NCBI GenBank assembly: GCA_907163345.1
Contig: CAJQUN010000003.1
Coordinates: 8,040,821 to 8,104,820 of the forward strand
Length of the DNA stretch: 64,000 nucleotides
Source: Haberlea rhodopensis
Taxonomy: Eukaryota; Streptophyta; Magnoliopsida; Lamiales; Gesneriaceae
Reading direction: 5' to 3'
Position 1 is the first letter of the stretch. Each line of letters starts with the position of its first letter. Shown piece by piece: positions 1-12,170 of this stretch. Made by a program: the position numbers and the translations under genes. Below the pieces are notes generated by a model, which saw only the letters and a program-made list of their open reading frames with translations, had not been told where the DNA came from and made no database searches.

Positions 1-1
1 G

Positions 2-2011
2 CTGTTGGATGGATATGATAAACTTTATGGAAATCCATTTTCCCGATATTTATCTAATATTGGTGCAAAGCCGGAAAAGCTACGGTTGAAAGGATCATCT
101 TGCTCAATTCTGATGCGAAAGCTTGAAGGGGCTTTGAAAGAGCATCAACTAGATGAGGCATGGGAAACGTACCAGGATTTCAAGCGTCTCTATGGTTTCC
201 CTGGCCAGATTCTTGTGTCCAATCTGATAACCGAATTGTCCTACTCGGCTGACTCTAAGTGCCTTCGTAGAGCTTTTGATTTGGCTGTTTCTATTTCGAC
301 AGAGAAAATAATTTCCCTGAAGCCTGACTTGATGACGAAGCTCGTGCTTTCTTTGTCAAGGGCTCAAATTCCTGCTCAAGCCTCAATAATTCTTAGACTG
401 AAGTTAGAGGCAAAAAATCTACCATCACTTGAGGTATTGCAAACAGTCTTTCTACATTTGGTGAAGACGCAGATTGGAACTCTTTTAGCATCAAATATTT
501 TATTTGAAATTTGTGATTGTTTTCAGAAGTTAAATTCAAACAAATTAGCTCAAACAGAGTTGACAAGGCCCGGCGTGACCATTTTTAACCTCGTTCTGGA
601 TGCTTGTTTGAGGTTTGGATCACCTTTAAAGGGTCAGCAGATTATTGATCTGATGCCACAAATGGGAGTTGTTGCGGATTCTCACACTATTGTTATTATT
701 GCCCGGATCCATGAAAAGAATGGCATGAGGGATGAGTTAAAGAAATTCAAGAATTATATTAATTCAGTTCCAGTCACCTTGATCCGTCACTATAGGCAGT
801 TTTATGACTGTCTGCTGAGCTTGAATTTTAAGTTCAATGACATTGATGCTGCTTCTGCTCTCTTGCTGGACGTTTGTGGATGTTGCAAGTCAATTCCGAT
901 CCAAAGCGGTGAGAGAGCACATAAGGTATGTACCGTCTCAATTGGATCGGACAATATCAAAAAGGGGTTGAGACTTCAGTTTGTACCCCTTCAAGTAAAC
1001 ATGGACTCTGTTTGTAAAGTAGATGGCAAACAAGAGTTTATCTTGCATAAGAACGGAAAATTTGTTCTCAGTAATAAAGGGTTGGCTATGCTCATCGTAG
1101 TATATAAGATAAATGGGAGAATTAATGATCTCTCAAAGCTTCTGATTCGGATTCAGGATATGATAGTTTCATCTGAAAACAACACTTTTTGTTCAAATCT
1201 GATCCGTTCTTGTATTCATTTGGGATGGCTTGAGACAGCTCATGATATTTTAGAGGACTTGGAATCTGAAAATTATCCTGTCTGCAGAGATTCGTATACT
1301 TCACTTTTGACAGCTTATTACAATAAAAATATGTTCAAAGAAGCAGAAGGACTAGTAAGGCAAATCCGGAGGATCCGCCCCGATATAAATGTTTCTGATA
1401 CAATGGTTTTCTCCTCAATTTCTAGTAAGTCTGAAGAAACAAGGACGTCATATTTGAAAGAGCTCACTTCATTCTACAAATCAGATTTTGCAGAATCCAT
1501 TGCCCATAGTATAAGACTAGAGGATGGACCGGTTCTCCCAATGGTGCATGAGTATAATTCTTCTATCTACTTCTTTACAAAGGCCAAAGTGATAGGAGAT
1601 GCCATAATGACATACCGTAAGCTGCAAAAGATGAATATCCAGCCCACCACATCAACTTTTTTCTATATGGTTTGTGGATATTCTTCGTTGGGAATGTATC
1701 GTGAAATCACAATCTTATGGGGTGATATCAAGAAGAGCATGTCGAATCAGAATACAGTATATGGCAGAGATTTGTACGAGCTATTGTTGCTAAATTTTAT
1801 TCGAGGTGGCTATTTCGAAAGGGTCATGGAGGTCATTGGATTTATGTCGAAGAATAGCATGTACCTAGACAAGTGGAACTATAAAACAGAGTTCTTAACA
1901 TTTCACAGGGATCTTTTTCGGAGATTAACTATGTCAGATGCTACAAATGAGGTTCAACGCCGGAGGATTGAGTATGTTCAGGCATTTAGAAAATGGGTTG
2001 GCATTAGTTGA
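2..2011 (+). CDS. Pentatricopeptide repeat (PPR) protein, 5' end outside window
   Basis: The frame is open from the left edge of the window to a stop at 2009-2011, giving about 669 residues without an intron, as is usual for plant PPR genes. PPR-like helical pairs are visible: a block around residues 190-240 (TIFNLVLDACLRFG, then ADSHTIVIIARIHEKNG), another around 400-460 (TFCSNLIRSCIHLGWLETA, then DSYTSLLTAYYNKN), and one near 560-600 (TSTFFYMVCGYSSLGMY). The sequence resembles the Arabidopsis At4g17616 type of PPR protein; I recognised this by eye. PPR proteins of this class bind RNA in mitochondria or plastids. Any targeting peptide would lie upstream of the window, so the organelle cannot be judged. 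No DYW or E domain is seen at the C-terminus, which ends shortly after a basic stretch (QRRRIEYVQAFRKW). The family call is firm; the exact ortholog is less so. Confidence 0.9.
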   Translation: MLDGYDKLYGNPFSRYLSNIGAKPEKLRLKGSSCSILMRKLEGALKEHQLDEAWETYQDFKRLYGFPGQILVSNLITELSYSADSKCLRRAFDLAVSISTEKIISLKPDLMTKLVLSLSRAQIPAQASIILRLKLEAKNLPSLEVLQTVFLHLVKTQIGTLLASNILFEICDCFQKLNSNKLAQTELTRPGVTIFNLVLDACLRFGSPLKGQQIIDLMPQMGVVADSHTIVIIARIHEKNGMRDELKKFKNYINSVPVTLIRHYRQFYDCLLSLNFKFNDIDAASALLLDVCGCCKSIPIQSGERAHKVCTVSIGSDNIKKGLRLQFVPLQVNMDSVCKVDGKQEFILHKNGKFVLSNKGLAMLIVVYKINGRINDLSKLLIRIQDMIVSSENNTFCSNLIRSCIHLGWLETAHDILEDLESENYPVCRDSYTSLLTAYYNKNMFKEAEGLVRQIRRIRPDINVSDTMVFSSISSKSEETRTSYLKELTSFYKSDFAESIAHSIRLEDGPVLPMVHEYNSSIYFFTKAKVIGDAIMTYRKLQKMNIQPTTSTFFYMVCGYSSLGMYREITILWGDIKKSMSNQNTVYGRDLYELLLLNFIRGGYFERVMEVIGFMSKNSMYLDKWNYKTEFLTFHRDLFRRLTMSDATNEVQRRRIEYVQAFRKWVGIS

Positions 2012-3245
2012 TAATTCCACAGGAAATTTTTAATATAAAAATCAGCCATTGCTGGCTATTTGTTTAACATCCTTGATGTAATTATTATTTGATTTAAGAG
2101 ACTAGTGCATTTTTTTGCTGCCACGATTCGTAACCAATTCGGGTATGAGCTGAGATAGCGGAAAGGGGAGATCGGAAGTTGCAAAAGGATAACATACTAT
2201 AATCATCTTTTTTTCAAATGAAAAAGTAATGCAATTTTTCTCCCAAAAATACAAACTTTACCCTCAGAATCAATTATATCACCACCACCTTATTCCATGG
2301 TATAACTGGATAAGAAGCCCAGACCCCAAATCATATCGTTTGTTGGGTGATCATGGCCTGGGGCAATTTTTATTATATTTGACCACAAAATGTGAGGAAT
2401 GTTAAAATTTTGACATCTTGCTTATTATAACAATACAAATATAAGTACTCATTCTATGATGCACTCGATTAATTTAATCTTTTGGATTCGATTCTCTATA
2501 ACTAGTTTAAGTTTCATACCAGTTTGTGCAAATTGTTCAAGCACATTCATCTTTTAAATGGTTGTCCAAATAACATGAAACTAAAATGTTTATATGCAGC
2601 ATACAACCGGAAAGCAAAACAAGATTGTCATATAACTGACAGAAAGCGGCTGAGGTTGTTGTCTTTGGACTAATCAACCGAGCTTCTTAAACCCTAAAGA
2701 CATCAACCAATTCAAAAAGGTGAACCCTCAGACCCAATTGCTGGATAGCGGGAGGAATTGTGACGACAAGAACTCAGGTAACAGACACGACAAACGAAAT
2801 AAAAGCGCTTGGATACTTGGATACTTTAGGTTGGCACATTTTTATGTGTGGCGCCACCTCTTGGAGCAAAGATGTGCTATAATGTATCTACAAGATCAAT
2901 AATTTCACCATAAACTTGTAACATTGAACAATCTTGATTTTCTAGCTTAAATAATGAGTCATTTTATATTTTACATTTCTATCAATTATTAATATTCTTA
3001 GGGTGCATTTTGTTCGTGTAGTTGAATTTCTGAGTGATTGAGAGCACCGAATTATACTTACAATGTAATTAACAGTTAACACCACAAAATAAACAATTTA
3101 GGATTATGATAGCGAGTCATCAGTTCAATCAATTTAAGTATATATCGGAATTACATAAAAATTTTACAAATGACAGTACACATCAATGTCAGGTTTTGGG
3201 GACCTAAATTTCGAGTGATTGCAATAAAACAGTTGAAGCAAAAAA
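2012..3245. other. Intergenic spacer between the PPR gene and the Aurora kinase locus
   Basis: The spacer is AT-rich and contains the 3' flank of the PPR gene and of the convergent Aurora locus. A 60-codon open frame at 2720-2902 has no recognisable domain and looks incidental. I see no RNA gene or repeat here. Confidence 0.5.
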
Positions 3246-6096
3246 TCAGTAGACACCTGATGGATCAGCATTTTGCACAATCCATGGATGATCATGTAGC
3301 TTGTGCAGAGGCAGACGATGTGAAGAATCCTTGACGAGCATCTGTCGTTAAAACAATCAAACAACTATGAACTAACTTAAGCCAAGTATCTTAATTTTAA
3401 ATAGAGGATGTGACAGACAGAGTACATGTAATCTAATGTACCTGACTTATGAGATCTTTGCCTTTGGCAAGTGATGAGACAATAGGCTTTGGGGGGAATT
3501 TAAATTCCACCTGGATAATCCTGCATATAAAATAGCCAAACTGTAACACTAAGTAAAAGTCGAATAGTAGCACAAGGTCATTTAAATCTTATAACTTGGA
3601 ACCAAACTATTGCCTACTTTTTGGCGATGTGAATTCAGAAAATAGAGTTCTATTGGGAGCATTGCCACCAGCACCTTTGAGGGAAGGATTGATTTAGGAC
3701 CTTTTATATGTATCTGAATGTTTTTTTTCTTCGAAAGGGGGCACCCCATACAGAAATTCGTAGCAAAGGACACCAAGACTCCAAATGCCCACACTTGCAT
3801 CATGCTCCACAGTCTCCACTGCGAAAAAAATAATGCAAAAGATTAACAGCGAACTGGAAATTCGTATGTTCACATGTTTGCTTAACATTAGTTGTGTTCA
3901 TCCCCTTCGAAAAAGCATATACCCATCTCAGGCGGAAGATAATCTAGAGTTCCACACATAGTCCGCCTGCGAGAGTGAGAAAAAGCAGCACTTTCTGAAA
4001 AAAATATTGAAGCAAATAAACAAAAACCAAAAATTACATGTGCTCCAACCAAAAGATTCTATGGTTTAATGTCTCGATGAATCACATGTTTTCCATGACA
4101 GTATATTAGTGCCCGAGCTAATGAAGCAACATACTGCTCCATATGTCCAATAAACATACAGAAACCAATACATCTAATCAATACATCGCTAAAATGTGCA
4201 GTAAGGAACTAAATCATTCCTACCACGGGAATGTTTGAAAATCAAGATAGGTATTGTAATTCAAGCTGTTTGAAATGAAAAGGCAAAAGAAACTAGATCT
4301 TCCGAGCATTAACTGACAACATTTCTGAGGAAACTCTACCCCTCAACTAAGATATATGGTGTGGAAGACAAATAGAAAAGGCCGGAGCACTTATTAGAGA
4401 GGACTTACAGTAGCAGCACGTCTTTCACTAAAATATTTGCACTTCTGCAGCTCTTTGTAGAGTTCTCCCTTGGCAGCATATTCCAGAATCAAATAAACTT
4501 GTTTCTGTGGATAATTGAGTACCGTTGAGTCTTTATTCAATGACAAAATAAAGAAAAGCTTTCATGCCTGGTCATAAAATTTATTCAATGTCAAAATAAA
4601 GAAAAGCTTTCATGCTTGGTCATAAAAGTAACCATAGAGTCGTAATATGTTTGGATGCCGAAGATAGCTCTGTATTTCGACTTCACTGCGAAGCTGATGC
4701 TCAACCTGAGATTGTTTCAGCTGACTCTTACATAGCACCTTCAGTGCAACAATGTGATTGCTCTACTTTCAAGAGGAAAGAGGTTAGTTTCATTTGTACA
4801 ATTAATATTCCAAAATTATTCACCAACATTCCCTTTTCTGCTACTTGAAAAGTACTATCCCTAACGAAATGAAGTAATTTACATTCCACTGTTCCCTTCC
4901 CAAATTTATTTTTATTTTCCCCAGAGCTCATGCTCATCTCCAGTTATTAAAAATTAATATTAGAATCGCTGCACGAAAAGTGTTGCCTAGTCAATAAAAC
5001 AAATGCTTATGCGTAACATATCTAAAGTCTAGTGCCACTCAAAATGAAGAAACGGTAACATATTTTAACATTAAATGAACACACTCTATGATTATTCGAG
5101 ATAATGAAAGTCATCCATCAGTGTTCAATGGAAGAGAAGCTACTTGAGTAGTCTCACCCTCTTTTCCCTAGCTAGATATACATGCCCAAACTTTCCTCTA
5201 CCAAGAGGCTTTCCTACATCGGAATCATTGATGGTCCACCTTTTTTCATCTGCTGTTGTGCTCTCTGATGAAGCCTACAGAAAAACGGAGAGCATAATCA
5301 TATACCCAAGCATATCTACAAAGAATATACAACTATAGGGAATACCACTCGTACAACCATATTCTAATACGGGTATATCATACTAGGAAACCAAATTTAT
5401 AATGTAAACTCTAGAGACTCAGACTACAGGAACTCTCTCTGGTTAAAGACTTGAAGTACAGAAAAAACTAACATGAAAGAAATTAATCACCACAACTGCA
5501 CTTAACGGCAAACAAAGGTTATATAGAAGTCGAACTTACAACAACGAGTTTCTCAGTGAAATTTACGCTCTGAGGGTCCACATTCAATCCCTCAAACACA
5601 TTGCGATCCAAGTTATTTATCTCACATATATCTACCCAGCATAGACAAGAGTTTTCACATATGGTACAGAAATACATCATTAAATTACATGCCTGATCCC
5701 CAGCCACATCTCTTTTCTCACCCCAATCCTGATCAGAGTTCAACAAATACGTGGCAGTATGGAATTGCAAACTTATAATCTTAATGTTCTTTGTTTCTCT
5801 TGCATTAAACAAAAAAGGTAAACTGAGGCTATAAAGAACAGCTCATAACCAACTAAAACACGCCTAATCCTCATCCTCTATTCATTTCTGTCAAATTAAT
5901 CCTTATATTCCAAGAACGTCGCAAAAATGCCAACGAAGAAGACCGAAAAGACGAGAAATCGCAAACTCCTTGCAATTCCAAAATTTGAAGAGAAGACAAA
6001 AAAAAAAAAAAGCATTATTTCCGAGAAAATTCCTGAAAAAGGAAGGGCATGGTTTTCAATTACCTTCTGTTCTTGTTGAGACCCGGCGATCGCCAT
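3246..6096 (-). pseudogene. Aurora kinase (AUR1/AUR2 type), disrupted
   Basis: Ten exon-like blocks on the minus strand match a plant alpha-Aurora kinase: start codon at 6096-6094 (MAIAGSQQEQK), a short second block near 5735-5700, the glycine loop GRGKFGHVYLAREKR near 5270-5160, the lysine block SNHIVALKVL near 4770-4610, LILEYAAKGELYKELQ near 4490-4410, the catalytic loop YCHGKHVIHRDIKP near 4130-4060, RRTMCGTLDYLPPEM near 3970-3925, the subdomain IX block near 3815-3705, FKFPPKPIV near 3520-3445, and the C-terminus HPWIVQNADPSGVY with stop at 3248-3246. Several features argue that it is not a working kinase. A TAG stop replaces the Glu codon of KPEN at 4061-4059. No DFG-encoding sequence is found between 4050 and 3970, where the phase is also broken. 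The invariant Asp of subdomain IX is Gly (codon 3789-3787). Two donors (after the second and fourth blocks) read GC rather than GT. Introns are retained, so it is not a processed copy. Intact Aurora kinases phosphorylate histone H3 and act in spindle and division-plane control. Confidence 0.85.
4533..4628. repeat. 48-bp tandem duplication at an Aurora exon/intron border
   Basis: Two near-identical 48-bp units (4533-4580 and 4581-4628) begin TTATTCAATG and span the exon end that encodes YFYDQ plus the start of its intron. The exon-adjacent copy reads CAA then GC at the donor position, and the other copy CAG then GC, so both lack a GT donor. Confidence 0.85.
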
Positions 6097-7217
6097 TTCC
6101 GAAACCACAGCACTCACAACGCTCAGAATGTGAGAGAGAAAGCTAGAGGGATTCGAGGAAGGCGAACGGTGCAATGCAATGGTGACTTCGATTTGAAATT
6201 CGAGGGATAGAAAGAAGGTATTTATCTATTTTTTATAATTTATGCAACGGTAAAATTTTGCCACGTGGATGTTTTGCACTTATAAAAAATTTTCCGACAT
6301 AATTTCTTGGAGCGTTACCATTACAATTTTGTCCATAGTCAGTCCAACGAACATCCTATCCTATTTTCATTTAGAATAGGAATAGGCAATGCACTGGTTA
6401 ACGAGATGAGATGTACCTCGGTGAAGATCATCTAATGGACAATTCCACCAAATTAAGTACTTAGTGATCATTACATCTACTTCAATGGTAATAATGCTCT
6501 TCGCAATAACTAAACCCAAATCCACCTCGGTTTTTTTTGGCACCCATCAAATAAATTATTCTTGTCATCAAATTAGCCTATGAAAATGGTTCAATTGATA
6601 TCAAATAAATTGCACACATAAAAGCGAATGAAATGCTTTACTTTCACTACCCGTAATTAATTAAATATATATATATGTGATAAAAAGAAATATAGTACAA
6701 AATATAACAGATAATTTTATCTCCACAAAAAAGTAAAATTTTCCCGAAATTGGCAATACGAAAATTGTCACTTTTACCTTAAGGTTACTTGACAAGATGA
6801 TATCAACCTTCTCATTTTATTTCATTAAAACTATAATAAAGTAATATATACAAGATATCTATTTAATTTTAAACTTACTTATGGTAAAATCAAATTATAT
6901 TTTAAACTTATTTTTATCTATCAGTCAATTTTTTATTATAATATAATTATATCACAATCAATTGAATCATTTCAAATAGTTTGTGTATCAATATGCCAAT
7001 TGATCAATAGTTTTGTATACCAAAATTGATTGTACTAAAAAAAATTCAAATATAAGTATTCGGATATCTATTGACTGAGAGGGGGAAAAAATACGAGAAA
7101 GCCGGAAGGCAATCTAAAATATAATTCGCACATAACTTTACAATATCAAAGATCAAACCTCCCGGTGCCCAATGCAGTCCGATGCAACATTTGAGAGAAA
7201 AATGCGACAATATATAA
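6097..7217. other. Intergenic spacer, divergent side of the Aurora locus
   Basis: The stretch holds the promoter side of the Aurora locus (about 6100-6400) and then very AT-rich DNA with a short TA run near 6665-6680. No gene, RNA or repeat family could be recognised. Confidence 0.5.
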
Positions 7218-9615
7218 TTATGATTGCTTGCTGACAGTTGCCGGTATTCCATTTTTTGGCATAAAAACCGGGGGAAGAAACGATGGAACGGCAGATGCAA
7301 TCATGAGGCAAAACAGTACCAGAACTACAACATACCAAGCCTGATGGGTAATGCCCAGCAAAAGTTCATCACAAACTGTCCAGAAGATCGAGAAAAGGTG
7401 AGAAATTCAATAAATGAATTCGTAAACAAATATTCTGATAAAAATGCACGCATGAAACATCTATTGCAGCAAGAGAAGATGTTGCAAAATGCATACTTCT
7501 CACATGTAAGACAGTTCATGCACTAAAAACTCACCTCCTCTAAAAAAGTAATAGGTTAAAACCCCCCTATGTATCTAAGAATGCTGCTCACTGACTCCAT
7601 CCTTGGTTAAACTAGTTATATGACACTGAATAATGAAAATTACCTTACTAAATTTGATGTAAATTGGGGAAAACCAAATGCAATGCCGATTAATGAAAAC
7701 ATTTCTAAAATCAAAGGATGAATGGAGAACATCCTTCGTTAAAGGTGGAAAAGGCGGGTGAATTGAGATTTTGAAGGATTCACTCCACATTCCCCTGCTT
7801 GATGTCATGTTTTGAACATTTTTTATTTCCATTCTGGAACATAATGTTCTCTGTCTCAGGCAATAAAAAAAAAACTTCGTTCACCCGAAGTTAGAAAAAA
7901 TTCTTCATAAATATCAGTCTTTCAATTTGAAGGAGAAACAGAGCAATGAAATTAACTCAATGTAGCATCATAGCAGCTGTAGAAGGATTAAACTGCATAC
8001 TTTTCTGAAGAAAAGGAGAGTGGATTGCTAATATTGAGGGAAACTGCATAAATTTCTACATAAACAGCACGGGAGATGGACTTAATAAGGAGGGAGTTTT
8101 CATCAAGGTTTCTTATATACACGAGGGGGCCACACCAGTTAGTTTTTTGAGGGAATACTTTCCAATTGAATTTTCACAGGGGAAAATAGTGCGCTTCACC
8201 TATGCAAAGCGATAAAATACATTTGAACAAACTGGTTGTGGGGCATGTGGGGGAGCTTACAATATTGGTTTGAACATTTTGGCAAAATCCTTTCCTACCA
8301 AGAACTGAAGAAAATTGTTGTATATCTGTAAATCTCAGAGTTAAACATCAAGGTAGGATAAGTCTTCAAAGCAAAAGACTGGAGCAACACAAGTCTTGCA
8401 CTTGAACAATAACAATAAGTCAAAGTAGACACAAAAGATTATAGTACCTATATTGAATATGACATATTCCTGATCCAGTTTCCCTGGTATTGCAACAAAC
8501 CCCTCCGGCTCAACATTCACCAGAACAGACATTTCACTCTGTGCAAAAATTCCATCTGACTAAATTTTCATACAGAAGCAAAACGAGAACAAACATTTAT
8601 CGATGTTAGAAAGTATCAAAATACCTGGTTAATCAATGAAATCATTCCATCAGTCTTGAAAATTAGCTTTTCTGTATTGAGCAATTTTCTTCCTCTGTTA
8701 GGCGTCAAATCTGGAGTACCTCTGCTAAGTTTCAAAGTGAAACCAGAAGGTATCTGTTATTTGTTTCATCTTGTCATAAATATATCATTAACAAAGTTTT
8801 AATGACAAATAGAAAGAGATAAACAAGATGCATACAGAAGCTGGATATGATATCTTCACTTCATACCACGTGTGTGGTCTCAAACCTTGCAACTGGTAGA
8901 GGCGAGCACCATTTTGTAATGGCAACATCTCCTTAAAAAGCTCCTCACCAACACACACAACTTTTTGGCCAATCCTGTATTCAGTGAGTTCAAATGATAC
9001 GAAAACAAAGCAAAACTCATAATTTTCAGCTAAGCATCAACCAAGCAAAACTCATAATTTTCAGCTAAGCATCAACCAAATGAAATAGTGCTGATGTAAG
9101 AAGATAAATAATTTCACAAACAAAAAAGATCGAAGCAAATAAACTGCCCAAAAGGACTAACAATAGTAGTTAATAAGTTACCTAGCTAACTTGACCCAAA
9201 GTATAAAAATGGGAATGTCGGGATAACAAAACAGAGACAAAAATGCTGAAATAATCTCTATTTCCTCATCAGTTTCATTAACAATTTTGATTTTCGATTG
9301 TTCCAAAAGATAACAGAAATGGCCTGGTTTTATTGAAAATTATTCCTTATAAAGCTTTGATATTAACACCAGGAAAATCAAAACTAGAAGGTAATGAGGA
9401 ACAATATAAATTACAAATCTCATTTAGAGCAAAATATTGCCCGATCCCTACAAGAAGTAAAATCTCATACAGATCGAAGTAATAAAAATCTCCAAGTCAT
9501 CGATCACTTACCCACTTCCATGGATGGTTGTCGTGCAGCTGAGTATAAAATACACAAAGATCAACCATCTTTTTAGTCCATCAACGGTGTCTCGCTTCCA
9601 CCCAATTTGAAACAT
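7218..9615 (-). CDS. Small single-pass membrane protein of unknown function, five exons
   Basis: A five-exon model assembles with matching splice phases: 9615-9512, 8974-8836, 8753-8625, 8538-8448 and 7375-7218, with stop at 7220-7218, for 206 residues. Residues 1-34 carry a signal-like segment (KRWLIFVYFILSCTTTIHG). The middle part (VVCVGEELFKEM, then WYEVKISYPAS, then SGFTLKLSRGTPDL) looks like a beta-rich lumenal or extracellular domain. Near residue 168 comes one hydrophobic helix (AWYVVVLVLFCLMIASAVP), followed by a short tail ending VSKQS. All junctions are GT-AG, and the phases agree at every border (2, 0, 0 and 1). This is a type I membrane topology by inference. I do not recognise the family, and no single open frame reveals the gene because each exon is under 160 bp. 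The last intron is about 1 kb, so an extra exon there cannot be excluded. The start ATG is the only in-frame one close upstream of the signal segment. Confidence 0.7.
9010..9079. repeat. 35-bp tandem duplication in an intron
   Basis: Two copies of a 35-bp unit beginning GCAAAACTCATAATTTTCAG lie at 9010-9044 and 9045-9079, inside intron 1 of the unknown membrane-protein gene. Confidence 0.9.
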
Positions 9616-10516
9616 TAAAAACTATTGAAGAACCAGAATCTAGTATAACAAAACACATGAAAAAAATGGAAAACACCAAAAATGATTCAGTTATTCCACT
9701 TTGCAGGAAGCATCTTCACAAATGTCAATTACCTATGAGCAAAAGAAAACTATGACGATGATTTCGAATAATAAATCTTCATGAAAACTGAAATAATAAA
9801 CTGATAAACCGCACATAAAAAAAGAAGAAGATAAAAACAAGGTAAAAATACCGTAATATGAAAACTCACTGCACAAGACACGAGAGATCTACGGAAGGGG
9901 AACCAAGCTGATCAGCAGGCGACGAAAATTCAGGGGATAATTACTTATTTAGTCCTCTATATTATCATGTTCCCCAGTTTAGTCCCCCATTTTTCGAGTG
10001 TCCGAGTTAGTCCCTCATCTTACCTATTTTTCCAGATTATAGACAGAGAAAGTCCACGTGAACATGTGTTGTGATGTGACTACCAATCAGCCCTAAAATC
10101 ATATACTTAAAGCCCTAATTTCATCCCGCAGCGCACAAAATACTCAAGCGCCGATTTCAGCCAAATGGCCAGTGTCGAATCCCCCAAGGTTGAACCTTTG
10201 GCATGATTCATCCCGCCGCATCACATAAAAACTGCATCTAAGGAGGAGTGTGGACGTAGAGAAATAATGGAATCAGAATATCAAACTAATTCATTTGGCA
10301 CTAGTTATCAATATATGAGATATCACGATTTTATTTATATACATATATTTTATCACGGAACTCAAATTTGAGTCTTTTCCATTGTTAGGAAGATGCTAAC
10401 CAATTAGCTAAAATTTTGATATCGAATTTTATTTATCTATATAGATTATATATAGAGATGTCAAACGAAGTGGACGGCACAAGGCACTGCACGTTACATA
10501 GCATATAAATTAATAA
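9616..10516. other. Spacer upstream of the membrane-protein gene
   Basis: The stretch includes the likely promoter of the minus-strand gene. A block at about 9935-10080 is rich in TTAGTCC-type words (TTTAGTCCTC, TTTAGTCCCC, TTAGTCCCTC), as in several plant MITE families. Its ends could not be defined. No coding sequence is recognised. Confidence 0.4.
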
Positions 10517-11020
10517 ATGTTTGTTTTGTCTTCTTTATATGATTTGTTACATAATTCTAGATCAATTCCAGTAAGAGAAAGTGATAGTAGTGGTGCTAGT
10601 AGTATTAAGAGTTTTGTGTGGACAATGTTAAGAAGAAGACAAGACACTACTTTCGCTTCTTCTAGTTCTAATTCTAATACATATTCATTTACTGAGCTTC
10701 AGTTATATCTAAACCAAGTCATAAATTTCAGTGAACAAGAATTAGAAACTTTTGATGTTTTGGCATGGTGGAAAGACAATGCAAGACTTTGACCAGCACT
10801 TTCCATAATGACACGTGATCTACTAACTCCTCTGATATCCACAGTTCCATTGGAATCTTGTTTTAGTGTAGGTGGAAGAGTCGTTGATGAAAAAAGAAGT
10901 ATAATGAAACCAAACAATGTGGAGATGCGTATTCTTTTAAAGGATTGGTTGGATGCTGATAGCCGTGTACAAGGTTTGGGAGGACATGATGTTTCTTCGG
11001 ATGAAAATGAAGAAAACTAA
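10517..11020 (+). pseudogene. hAT transposase C-terminal remnant (RICESLEEPER-like)
   Basis: Two adjacent frames encode the hAT dimerisation domain. The first (10517-10792) contains ELQLYLNQVI and FDVLAWWKDNA. The second runs to 11020 and contains LSIMTRDLLTPLISTVPLES, CFSVGGRVVDEKRS and LLKDWLDAD. An in-frame TGA at 10790-10792 separates the halves, where family members normally read on to the LSIMARDIL region. Everything upstream of the dimerisation domain (BED finger, catalytic RNase H-like core) is missing. This is a decayed, 5'-truncated transposase and not a domesticated gene. Terminal repeats were not found. Confidence 0.85.
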
Positions 11021-11331
11021 CATATTTTTTTAAACTCTTTTGTAATTTTATTATTTTGTTTTGTTGAATGTAATTTGTAGTTTTTCAATTCGTAGTCAAT
11101 AAATTTTCATTTTATAAGCATATTGTGCCAATCTATATTTTTATAATATTTTATATTTATTAATTAAAATTAAACAAAAAAATTTTAAAAACAAAAAAAA
11201 AATTAAAAAATATGATTAGGGGCCTGCCGGGCCTAGCGAAAATGAAGACGTTGCCCTTCACGGTTTTTTGGAACGGTCCATTTGACATCTGTAATTATAT
11301 ATATTGGACAACAAATTAAATAACTTTAAGG

Positions 11332-11826
11332 TACCGTTTGGAGTTCGGGATATGATTAGTAATCTTCGGATTATTAATCTTATCCCATGTTTGTTTCATT
11401 TTTTTAAAAAAAATTATCCTACTATATTTATCTCATTCTAATCCCAATTTACAACAAAATGACATAAATACCCTTCCCGACTTTTTTACTATCTCAAAAT
11501 TTAAAATTCCTGCCAAAAATTAAAACTTATTTCCTACAACTTTATTATTATATTGTATTATTTTATTTATTTCATTCTTATTATTATTATTATATAATGA
11601 TTATTATAATATATTATATTATTATTATTATTAAAAAATAATAATTAATATTATTCATATATATATGTGTGCATATATATATATATTATGATTATTATAT
11701 ACATTATTATGTAATAATAATAATAATAATTATATAATTGTTATAATATGTTATTAATATAATAATTTTTATATATTATACATATTATTCTTCTTCTTCT
11801 TATTGTTATTATTATTATTATTACTA

Positions 11827-11887
<61 letters not shown>

Positions 11888-11955
11888 CTTTACAATCATT
11901 TCACAATTTTTTAATCTTTATAATATTTATCATATACGTCACTTCAAACGGTATT
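11332..11955. mobile_element. Candidate MITE with imperfect terminal repeats
   Basis: The left end reads GGTACCGTTTGGAGT, and the right end, reversed, reads ATACCGTTTGAAGT. The interior is extremely AT-rich, with TTA/TAA runs and a long TA microsatellite. A clean target duplication could not be assigned. It lies about 220 bp upstream of the CABIN1-like start codon, so it may form part of that promoter region. Confidence 0.45.
11832..11880. repeat. (TA)n microsatellite
   Basis: An uninterrupted TA run of about 49 bp inside the AT-rich candidate MITE. Confidence 0.95.
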
Positions 11956-12170
11956 GAATTTGATTTTGGTAGGCTAATGTGTCCCAAACCACCAAACCAA
12001 AAGCACCAACCAACCAACATTGAAACATACGAAAAAATGTTAGATGGTCATAGGGCAACGCAAAAGAAGTGCTGCTTGCTTGCTGAAAGCTCGGCGTATA
12101 CAATACTATAAACTTTTCAAACCCCCGCCTAAGTCTTAAAAAGTTGTAGCAGTCACCAAGATCCCAAATA

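Noticed and set aside
7224..7526. 100-codon plus-strand ORF
   Set aside because: It is the reverse of the last exon and last intron of the minus-strand membrane-protein gene.
9394..9576. 60-codon plus-strand ORF
   Set aside because: It overlaps the reverse of exon 1 of the membrane-protein gene and has no domain.
11803..12111. 102-codon ORF on the plus strand
   Set aside because: It begins in T-rich and TA microsatellite DNA and shows no domain. The tail overlaps the CABIN1-like promoter.
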